DNA of 10,928 nt. Source: JBCBWG01 sp964579305 (GTDB taxonomy: Bacteria; Pseudomonadota; Alphaproteobacteria; Rhizobiales; Hyphomicrobiaceae). Where the stretch lies: positions 1 to 10,928 of the forward strand of contig CAZOGY010000121.1 in assembly GCA_964579305.1 (NCBI GenBank), read 5' to 3'. Shown in pieces: positions 1 to 5,112 of this stretch. Every line of letters starts with the position of its first letter. Within the stretch, counting starts at the first letter, position 1. A model generated the notes under the pieces. It worked only from the letters and a program-made list of their open reading frames with translations. It ran no database searches and was not told the DNA's origin. The translations under genes were made by a program, and so were the position numbers.

Positions 1-53
1 GCGTGTCGCATGAAATGCGCCTCGCTTTAGCTCTGTTGCGCTCACGGGCCGTT

Positions 54-74
54 GGCCCTCCGCAGGGGCGGGCC
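54..74 (+). terminator. Possible weak rho-independent terminator
   Basis: GGCCC (54-58) can pair with GGGCC (70-74), with two more inner base pairs after a mismatch, and TTTT follows at 76-79. A competing small hairpin, GGGCC/GGCCC, occupies 46-58. On the plus strand this could end a gene lying beyond the left edge. On the minus strand there is no T-run, so it is not a convincing terminator for metZ. I see no supported gene in 1-161. Confidence 0.22.
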
Positions 75-161
75 GTTTTCGTAATTGTTTCGAACACGAA
101 CATCGATGGCCCGGTCCGCTTTGCGGCCTTGGGGCGTGAAACCGATTGGTTGCGACACGCT

Positions 162-1412
162 TTAGCGGTCCGCCATCGCGACATCCAGTGCGCCGGCCAA
201 GTCGCCAATCAGGTCGTCAGGCGCTTCCAGACCTATCGACAACCGCAGCAAGCCGTCGGTGATGCCGAGCGCTTCGCGCGTTTGCGGTGTCAAGCGCTGA
301 TGGGTTGTGGTCGCGGGATGGGTGACCAGGCTCTTTGCGTCGCCGAGGTTGTTGGAAATCGAGACCAGTCGCAGTGCGTTGAGCACCTTGAAGGCAGCCG
401 CCTTTCCGCCGTCAACCTCGATTGCGATGATCTGGCCGCCACCTGGCATCTGGCGATCGGCCAGCGCGGCCTGGGGATGGTCGGCGCGGCCGCAGTAGAT
501 GACGCGGTTGACTGCTGGGTGGCCGGCCAGCGCATCAGCGACATTTGCGGCGGCGGCACATTGCGCCCGCACGCGCACCGGCAGTGTCTCCAGGCTCTTG
601 AGCATAACCCAAGCGTTGAACGGGCTGAGTGAGGGGCCAGTGTGCTTGAGATAGGGATGCAAGTGCTTTTCGATGTAATCGGCCGGGCCCAGCACGATGC
701 CGCCAAGGCAGCGGCCCTGGCCATCAATATGCTTGGTCGCTGAGTACACGACAATGTCGGCGCCGTGCGCCATGGGCCGTTGCAAAAGCGGCGTTGCAAA
801 CACGTTGTCGACCATCACGAGCGCGCCGTGCGCATGGGCAATCTCGGAGACGGCGGCAATATCCACCAGGTCAAGTGTCGGGTTCGAGGGCGTTTCAAAA
901 AAGCAAAGCTTGGTATTGGGTTGCATTGCCGCGCGCCAGGCATCGATGTCGGCCCCATCAACCAGCGTGCATGAGATCCCAAAGCGCGGACAGAGCGTGT
1001 CGACGACGTAGAGGCAGGAGCCAAAGAGTGCGCGCGCGGCGACGATGTGATCACCGGCACTGAGATACGACAGAATCGCCGATGAGACAGCCGCCATGCC
1101 ACTTGCCGTCGCGCGGGCGGCTTGCGCGCCCTCAAGTTCGATCATGCGTTGTTCGAACATGGCAACGGTGGGGTTGGCGTAACGCGAGTAGATAAAGCCG
1201 CCGGCTTCGCTCTTGAAGCGGTCTTCGGCGGTCTCGGCATCCGGGTAGACATAACCTTGCGTGAGGAAGAGCGCTTCTGAGGTTTCCGCGAATTGGGATC
1301 GCATCGTGCCGCCGTGCACCAAGCGCGTTTCCAGGGCCGCGTCGTCTGGCAGAGCCGAGGGTTCGACGGTGAGCTTTTGGCTGGGCCGATCCAGCCCTTT
1401 GTCAGATGTCAT
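162..1412 (-). CDS. metZ: O-succinylhomoserine sulfhydrylase (MetZ)
   Basis: This cytoplasmic PLP enzyme of the Cys/Met metabolism family makes homocysteine from O-succinylhomoserine (or the O-acetyl ester) and sulfide, in the direct sulfhydrylation route to methionine. The 416-residue product shows family landmarks in order: a YSRYANPT segment (about 75-82), the PLP-ring stacking region around ASGMAA (103-108), the PLP-binding Asp in MVDNVFATP (D202), and the Schiff-base Lys in SATKHIDGQGR (K227). The HIDGQGR wording favours MetZ over cystathionine gamma-synthase or beta-lyase. The ATG at 1412 was chosen because GGAAGGA lies about 7 nt upstream. An in-frame GTG at 1427 overlaps that ribosome-binding site and adds only five residues. 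A SAM-II riboswitch and a promoter lie upstream, so repression by S-adenosylmethionine is expected. The gene diverges from the cobalamin-riboswitch operon. Confidence 0.95.
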   Translation of the reverse strand: MTSDKGLDRPSQKLTVEPSALPDDAALETRLVHGGTMRSQFAETSEALFLTQGYVYPDAETAEDRFKSEAGGFIYSRYANPTVAMFEQRMIELEGAQAARATASGMAAVSSAILSYLSAGDHIVAARALFGSCLYVVDTLCPRFGISCTLVDGADIDAWRAAMQPNTKLCFFETPSNPTLDLVDIAAVSEIAHAHGALVMVDNVFATPLLQRPMAHGADIVVYSATKHIDGQGRCLGGIVLGPADYIEKHLHPYLKHTGPSLSPFNAWVMLKSLETLPVRVRAQCAAAANVADALAGHPAVNRVIYCGRADHPQAALADRQMPGGGQIIAIEVDGGKAAAFKVLNALRLVSISNNLGDAKSLVTHPATTTHQRLTPQTREALGITDGLLRLSIGLEAPDDLIGDLAGALDVAMADR

Positions 1413-1540
1413 GCGCAGTCCTTCCACGGTTTGCCATCGCGGTGGTGGTCACAAATGGGGTGGAACAGACGGCGCAGCGACCCTGCAGCGCGCAACATCT
1501 CGGCCGTCAGCACACCCGGCCGGACGTCGCAGAAAGCAAT
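1409..1540 (-). CDS. Candidate small leader ORF between SAM-II riboswitch and metZ
   Basis: A frame stays open from inside the aptamer tail down to TGA at 1411-1409, which overlaps the metZ start as ATGA. Such a 4-nt overlap is typical of translational coupling. Downstream of the AAAAGG at the aptamer end (1556-1551), the only well-spaced in-frame initiator is ATT at 1540 (10 nt), a rare start codon. GTG at 1513 and ATG at 1498 are also in frame but lack a ribosome-binding site. From 1540 the peptide would be 43 residues, beginning MAFCDVRPGV if ATT is read as Met and ending DGKPWKDCA. I recognise no family. An open stretch this short can occur by chance in GC-rich DNA, so the case rests on placement. 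The alternative is a non-coding 5' leader. Confidence 0.3.
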   Translation of the reverse strand: MAFCDVRPGVLTAEMLRAAGSLRRLFHPICDHHRDGKPWKDCA

Positions 1541-1550
1541 GCGCGCACGG

Positions 1551-1603
1551 CCTTTTAGCGAGTTGTTTTAGGTGGCTGCAAGCCGGCCGGCCAAATCACC
1601 ACC
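1551..1603 (-). ncRNA. SAM-II riboswitch (metA motif)
   Basis: Read on the minus strand, the segment contains GGTGG, TGATTTG, CTTGCAGCCACC, a TAAAA run and GCTAAAAGG, in the order and spacing of the SAM-II consensus. P1 is GGTGG (1603-1599) with CCACC (1575-1571). In this class the 3' end folds back as a pseudoknot around S-adenosylmethionine and hides a Shine-Dalgarno sequence. Here GGCCG (1552-1548) is complementary to CGGCC in the P1 loop (about 1589-1585), consistent with AAAAGG being the regulated site. The next annotated start, metZ, is about 139 nt downstream, whereas SAM-II normally sits next to the start codon. Confidence 0.88.
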
Positions 1604-1610
1604 GCGGCTG

Positions 1611-1639
1611 CTGGTACGGCAGGCAACGCGCGCGGTCAA
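1611..1639 (-). promoter_or_regulatory. Putative metZ promoter
   Basis: On the minus strand TTGACC (1639-1634, 5 of 6 matches to the -35 consensus) is followed after 17 nt by TACCAG (1616-1611, 3 of 6 matches to -10). The predicted transcript would begin near 1604, one base before the SAM-II P1 helix. That fit is the main support. The -10 is weak. Confidence 0.45.
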
Positions 1640-1881
1640 GCTGCGGCAGGGCCCGGTATGCATGGGACGGAACGTGATTTTGCGCCTTGGCGGGCGGATC
1701 GCAAAAACGCGTTGTTTGCGGACACGCTATCTCCCTGTGCGTTTGACGCACTCGCCCGGCCAGATTTGGCCAACTGCGCCGCGCTCATCAGACTGACGCG
1801 GTTGCCAGGTGTTTGGTCCGCGATCGACCGCGCTTGCCGAACACCCACACGGGAGAATTCGGGAATTGGTCGTCGGTCGTA

Positions 1882-1909
1882 TTGTGAGGTCGCGGTTTGG
1901 GGGTAAGCT
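1882..1909 (+). promoter_or_regulatory. Weak candidate promoter for cobalamin-riboswitch operon
   Basis: TTGTGA (1882-1887, 4 of 6) and TAAGCT (1904-1909, 3 of 6) are 16 nt apart and would start transcription near 1916, where P1 of the riboswitch begins. TATTGT at 1880-1885 is an alternative -10 with a poor -35. Position supports the call more than sequence does. Confidence 0.25.
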
Positions 1910-1915
1910 CAAGGT

Positions 1916-2100
1916 CGCTTGGTGCTTTGAGCCGCAAGGACAAAGCTGAAAAGGGAACCCGGTGCGCTGTACCCAAAAGGGAGCAAGACCGGGGCTGTCC
2001 CCGCAACTGTAAGCGGTTGGTCCGCTCAAGATGCCACTGGCCGATGGGCTGGGAAGGCGGGCGTTGACCGACAACCGCGAGCCAGAAGACCTGCCAGGCG
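1916..2100 (+). ncRNA. Cobalamin (AdoCbl) riboswitch
   Basis: All landmarks of the large cobalamin class are present in order: AAAAGGGAACCCGGTG (about 1949-1964), the core GGGGCTGTCCCCGC followed by AACTGTAAGCGG (1991-2016), GCCACTGG (2033-2040), GGGAAGGCGGGC (about 2051-2062) and the B12 box GCGAGCCAGAAGACCTGCC (2077-2095). P1 closes with CGCTTGG (1916-1922) against CCAGGCG (2094-2100), seven pairs including one G-U. P5 is AGCGG/CCGCT with loop TTGGT (2012-2026). No T-run follows before the first gene, so control is probably translational. Elevated adenosylcobalamin should shut the downstream genes off. The reading direction puts the small membrane protein and the ABC transporter under its control. 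Confidence 0.96.
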
Positions 2101-2148
2101 CTTTACAAATCCCATTGCGAGGGGCGGGTGACCCCTTCACAGGAGCGC
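2098..2148 (+). promoter_or_regulatory. Possible riboswitch expression platform
   Basis: GCGCT (2098-2102) overlaps the 3' strand of the cobalamin P1 helix and is complementary to AGCGC (2144-2148), which overlaps the 3' end of the AGGAG ribosome-binding site (2141-2145) and runs up to the start codon. Between them a GAGGGG/CCCCTT hairpin (2119-2137) could form. Competition of this pairing with P1, or docking of the hairpin onto the aptamer, could link ligand binding to access to the ribosome-binding site. The pairings are visible; the mechanism is inferred. Confidence 0.35.
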
Positions 2149-2151
2149 ATG

Positions 2152-2283
2152 ATGTCTTCGACACCTCTGCGGCGCCGGTCCGGCGACCTCACAACGCTTA
2201 GTATTCGCGATAGCCTGATTGGGATCGGTCTGATCTGCATCGGCATCTGGGCGCTGATCGCCCTCACCATTCTGCGCACCTGA
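2152..2283 (+). CDS. Small single-span membrane protein, unknown function
   Basis: A 43-residue frame is the first gene after the cobalamin riboswitch. AGGAG at 2141-2145 is 6 nt from the ATG at 2152. A second ATG at 2149 would add one Met but is only 3 nt from the site. The product has a short basic N-terminus (RRR near residues 7-9), then one hydrophobic helix from about residue 21 to 41 rich in Ile, Leu and Gly with one Cys and one Trp, and ends right after it (LRT). By the positive-inside rule the N-terminus should be cytoplasmic. It is not CbtB, whose family carries C-terminal histidines; this peptide has none. ATPase, permease and binding-protein genes follow in the same direction after 87 nt. 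A role as a transporter subunit or regulator is an inference from position only. I do not recognise a family. Confidence 0.6.
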   Translation: MSSTPLRRRSGDLTTLSIRDSLIGIGLICIGIWALIALTILRT

Positions 2284-2370
2284 GATCACAGCCGTATGCC
2301 GTGACACGCGCCGGCCAATTTGGCCCTGCGCGCGGTTCCCCATGCAGCCGTTCCGACAAGGTGTTTGGTG

Positions 2371-3153
2371 ATGCTTCTTGAAGCCTCGCGGCTGGCGCTT
2401 GGCTATGCCGGCGTCGCGCTGGTGCCATCCGTTTCATTTGATCTGTCTGCGGGCGACGTCATGGCCGTGGTCGGGCAAAACGGTGCTGGAAAATCCACGC
2501 TGGTGAAGACGTTGCTTGGCGTGGTCCCGCCCCTGTCAGGCACGTTTCGCTGGCCAATGGGCAAGCCGTCCACGATCGCCTATCTCGGGCAGCGCACAGA
2601 GTTTGACGGGCGGTTTCCGATCTGCGTGCGCGACTTGGCGGCGATGGGCGCCTGGCATGGGCTTGGGCTGCTGGGCCGGCTTGGGCAGGAAGATCACGCG
2701 CGCATTGAGGCCGCACTTGCGCGCACCAACACCGCCCATATTGCCGATCAACCGTTGCACGTGCTGTCGGCGGGCCAACTGCAGCGCGCGTTGTTTGCCC
2801 GCACGATGGTCCAAGACGCGCCACTGATCCTGCTCGATGAGCCGTTTACGGCCATTGATCAGAACACCGAAAGCCAGCGTCAGGCGCTGAACGCCAGTCG
2901 GCCCGGCGACCAGCGCGCGATCATCCTTGTGCTGCACGACCTATCGGCAGTGCTGCAGCACTGCACGAAGGCCCTTTTACTGGGGAACGGCCGAGCGCGC
3001 TTTGGTGCGCCGCGTGAGGTCCTGACGCCGGCCAACCTCGTGGACCAAGGCTATCTCTCGCAAAGCCAAGCCGCGTGGATGGGCGCGATGTATGCCGCGC
3101 CGCCACCCGTCGCGTTAAGCGACGCAGTTTTGAAAAGCGATACCGATGCTTGA
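2371..3153 (+). CDS. Metal ABC transporter ATP-binding protein (ZnuC/TroB-like)
   Basis: This 260-residue protein is the cytoplasmic ATPase of a divalent-metal importer. Visible motifs are Walker A GQNGAGKS (35-42), Q-loop glutamine Q74, signature LSAGQ (132-136, Ala for the usual Gly), Walker B LILLDE (152-157), the D-loop Asp (D163) and the switch His in LVLHD (H189). Length and order fit the ZnuC/MntB/TroB ATPases of the cluster A-I importers. The ATG at 2371 is preceded by AAGG at 2358-2361. Upstream in-frame TTG or GTG codons would add residues unlike the family. The stop overlaps the permease start by 8 nt, so the two are translationally coupled. The cobalamin riboswitch upstream suggests B12-linked expression and hence possibly cobalt as substrate, although the sequence alone reads as zinc/manganese type. 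Confidence 0.92.
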   Translation: MLLEASRLALGYAGVALVPSVSFDLSAGDVMAVVGQNGAGKSTLVKTLLGVVPPLSGTFRWPMGKPSTIAYLGQRTEFDGRFPICVRDLAAMGAWHGLGLLGRLGQEDHARIEAALARTNTAHIADQPLHVLSAGQLQRALFARTMVQDAPLILLDEPFTAIDQNTESQRQALNASRPGDQRAIILVLHDLSAVLQHCTKALLLGNGRARFGAPREVLTPANLVDQGYLSQSQAAWMGAMYAAPPPVALSDAVLKSDTDA

Positions 3154-4027
3154 ATGGCTCGATTATGCGTTCATGACGCGCGCGCTTGTTGCGACGTCGA
3201 TCTTGAGTTTGTCGGTTGCGCCGGTCGGCGCATTTCTCGTGCTGCGGCGGCTATCGCTGGCGGGCGAAGCGATGGCGCACGCGATCGTACCAGGGATCGT
3301 GATCGCGTTCGTCATTGGCGGCCTTTCGGTGGCATCCATGATCGTGGGCGGGTTGGTCGCTGGCGTGAGCGTCGCGGTGTTGAGCACGCTGCTTGCGCGC
3401 GCCACCATCATCCGGGAAGACGCAAGCTTAGCGTCGCTGTATCTAATCGCTCTTGCGCTCGGGATTTTTATCCTGTCTGCGGCTGGATCGGCTGTGCCGC
3501 TCAAAAGCTTTTTGTTTGGCTCTATTCTCGGCATCAATGATGAGACCCTTGTTCTCATCGGCGCGACGGCAACCATCACGCTGGTTTCGTTTGCCATCAT
3601 TCTGCGGCCGCTCATCGTCTCGACGATTGATCCGGTGTTCTATGAAAGCCAGGCGCGGCGGCCGGGCCTCGTGGGGCAGTGGTTCATGCTCCTTGTCGTG
3701 CTCAATCTGCTTGGCGCGTTCAAGGCGCTCGGCACGCTTATGGCCGTCGGCCTGATGATCCTTCCGGCAACGGCCGCGCGCTATTGGGTCTCAACGATCT
3801 CAACCTACCTGGCGCTGACTTGCGCTCTTGCCTTGGCCAGTTGTTGGGCTGGGCTGATCATTTCGTTTTACGCGCCAGACGTTCCCTCAGGCCCGGCGAT
3901 CGTGCTGGTCGCCGGCGCAATCTTTGTCGTCAGCTTGGTGTTCGGGCCGCAAGGCCTGCGGCTGACACGCGACCTTCGCCGCGCTCAGAACGGGCGCGCC
4001 GATGCGGCGCCGGAAGCTGCCGAATAG
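3146..4027 (+). CDS. Metal ABC transporter permease, ABC-3 family (ZnuB/TroC-like)
   Basis: This 293-residue inner-membrane permease moves the metal delivered by the periplasmic binding protein. It is strongly hydrophobic, with about eight or nine predicted helices, the clearest near 14-34, 47-83 (two), 94-113, 133-158, 177-213 (two), 222-241 and 249-267. The family stretch LSLAGEAMAHAIVPG (36-50) matches the SLxGDxxSHAxLPG signature of ABC-3 permeases, including its His (H45). The loop with DPVFYESQA (162-170) is also typical. A charged C-terminal tail is rich in Arg, Ala and Glu. The ATG overlaps the end of the ATPase gene. The binding-protein gene follows after a 46-nt gap. Zinc, manganese, iron or cobalt cannot be told apart from the permease alone. 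Confidence 0.92.
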   Translation: MLEWLDYAFMTRALVATSILSLSVAPVGAFLVLRRLSLAGEAMAHAIVPGIVIAFVIGGLSVASMIVGGLVAGVSVAVLSTLLARATIIREDASLASLYLIALALGIFILSAAGSAVPLKSFLFGSILGINDETLVLIGATATITLVSFAIILRPLIVSTIDPVFYESQARRPGLVGQWFMLLVVLNLLGAFKALGTLMAVGLMILPATAARYWVSTISTYLALTCALALASCWAGLIISFYAPDVPSGPAIVLVAGAIFVVSLVFGPQGLRLTRDLRRAQNGRADAAPEAAE

Positions 4028-4073
4028 GGGCCGCCGGCTCGAAATTTTCACACACACTTAAGGAGGCTGCTAC

Positions 4074-4958
4074 GTGAAACGACTTGCAAAACGCCTGATG
4101 GCCAGCGCTCTCATGCTTGCGGTGACGCTTGCCCCAGCGCATGCGGATAAGCTCAAGGTCGTCGCAAGCTTCTCCATCCTCGGCGACATCGTCCAGCAGG
4201 TGACCGGTGACCTTGCCGACGTCACAACGATCGTCGGCCCTGACGCCGATGCGCACCTGTACACTCCCAATGTGAATGATGCCCGGGCCGTAACCGAAGC
4301 CGACGTCATTTTCGTGAACGGACTTGGATTTGAGACGTGGTCGAAGACGCTGATCGATACAGCGGGCACGCAGGCCAAGGTTTTTGTCGCCACCGACGGC
4401 GTCAAACCTCTCAAAGTCGATGGCCAAGTCGACCCGCACGCTTGGAACGCACTGCCAAACGGCATGATCTACGTGCGCAATATCGCAACGGCGATGTCGG
4501 CAGTCGATCCCGCGAACGCCAAGACCTACAACGCCAATGCTGACGCCTACGTCGCCAAACTCGAAGCGTTGCACGTGCGTGCTCTGGCTGACTTGTCAGC
4601 GCTTGCGAAAGACCGGCGCACCGTCGTTACCGCGCATGACGCGTTTGGGTATCTGGCCGATGCGTACGGCCTGAGATTTCTCGCACCGGTTGGCATCGAC
4701 ACGGAAGCTGAGCCCTCAGCCCAGGCGTTGGCGCGGCTGATCGATCAGCTCAAGACGGAGAAGGTCGCTGGATTGTTCGTCGAGAACATCACGAGCCCGG
4801 CCTTGATTGAGCAGATCGCGCGCGAGACGGGGCTGAAGATCGGCGGGCGGTTGTTTTCCGATGCTCTTTCAGTGAAGGGCGGCCCGGCTGCGAGCTACCT
4901 GTCGATGTTTGAGCATAATCTCAGCGTGATCAGTGCCGCTCTGAAACGCGCGCGATAA
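4074..4958 (+). CDS. Periplasmic metal-binding protein of ABC transporter (ZnuA/TroA-like)
   Basis: This 294-residue cluster A-I solute-binding protein should capture the metal in the periplasm. A signal peptide spans residues 1-24 (basic start, hydrophobic core, AHA before D25). The four expected metal ligands line up as H61 (in DADAHLY), H122 (in DPHAW), H188 (in TAHDAFGY) and D263 (in FSDAL). A His-His-His-Asp set resembles TroA and AztC and favours zinc-like metals over the His-His-Glu-Asp set of manganese proteins such as PsaA. The histidine-rich loop of many ZnuA proteins is absent. The GTG start is supported by AAGGAGG at 4060-4066, seven bases upstream. This strong site of its own suits a subunit needed in excess. 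The upstream cobalamin riboswitch makes cobalt a serious alternative substrate. I see no Zur-type palindrome in the gap upstream. Confidence 0.93.
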   Translation: MKRLAKRLMASALMLAVTLAPAHADKLKVVASFSILGDIVQQVTGDLADVTTIVGPDADAHLYTPNVNDARAVTEADVIFVNGLGFETWSKTLIDTAGTQAKVFVATDGVKPLKVDGQVDPHAWNALPNGMIYVRNIATAMSAVDPANAKTYNANADAYVAKLEALHVRALADLSALAKDRRTVVTAHDAFGYLADAYGLRFLAPVGIDTEAEPSAQALARLIDQLKTEKVAGLFVENITSPALIEQIARETGLKIGGRLFSDALSVKGGPAASYLSMFEHNLSVISAALKRAR

Positions 4959-4984
4959 CGCGTCCGCAAGCCAGCGGCGGCACC

Positions 4985-5031
4985 CTTGCGCGCGTCGTGG
5001 CTGTGCGCAAGCGCCGGGTCTGCAAAGCCCG
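4985..5031 (+). other. Tandem hairpins after the transporter operon
   Basis: CTTGCGCGCG (4985-4994) pairs with TGTGCGCAAG (5002-5011) around a 7-nt loop, seven perfect pairs extended by three more with wobbles. A second, shorter hairpin CGGGT/GCCCG follows (5015-5031). No T-run comes after, so this is not a standard intrinsic terminator. It may protect the 3' end of the transporter mRNA or aid termination. A small inverted repeat TCCCT/AGGGA at 5070-5084 lies just before the next gene. Confidence 0.35.
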
Positions 5032-5112
5032 AATTGGTCCCCATTGCCTTTTCGCGCCGCAGTTGCCAGTCCCTCATGCAGGGATCGAATCGAAAGCGCG
5101 AGGCAGCTTATT

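Larger units (their letters stand above)
1604..1915. other. Intergenic region between divergent riboswitch leaders
   Basis: About 310 bases lie between the SAM-II and cobalamin aptamers. They hold the putative metZ promoter (minus) and a weak candidate promoter for the transporter operon (plus). Open frames on both strands here (1658-1906 plus, 1636-1848 minus) have no convincing ribosome-binding site, overlap each other and overlap the promoter signals. I do not call a gene. I see no repeat or clear operator palindrome. Confidence 0.6.

Noticed and set aside
1..103. Open minus-strand frame from ATG at 103 running off the left edge
   Set aside because: Only 34 codons visible, Arg-rich, crosses GC hairpins, and has no ribosome-binding site. 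Too little to call a gene.
3..632. A 209-codon open frame on the plus strand opposite metZ
   Set aside because: It lies almost wholly inside metZ in antisense and shows no protein motif.
1432..1446. 15-nt exact direct repeat with 6286-6300 (TGCCATCGCGGTGGT)
   Set aside because: A single match of this length in 11 kb of GC-rich DNA is only mildly unlikely, and the flanks do not match.
1658..1906. An 82-codon frame on the plus strand between the two riboswitches
   Set aside because: No ribosome-binding site, overlaps promoter candidates and an equally plausible minus-strand frame, no recognisable composition.
2152..2283. Small protein as a CbtB cobalt-transporter subunit
   Set aside because: CbtB has a C-terminal histidine motif; this peptide contains no histidine, and no CbtA follows.
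5077..5095. tRNA T-arm-like sequence GGATCGAATC
   Set aside because: No GTTC core and no acceptor, D or anticodon arms around it.
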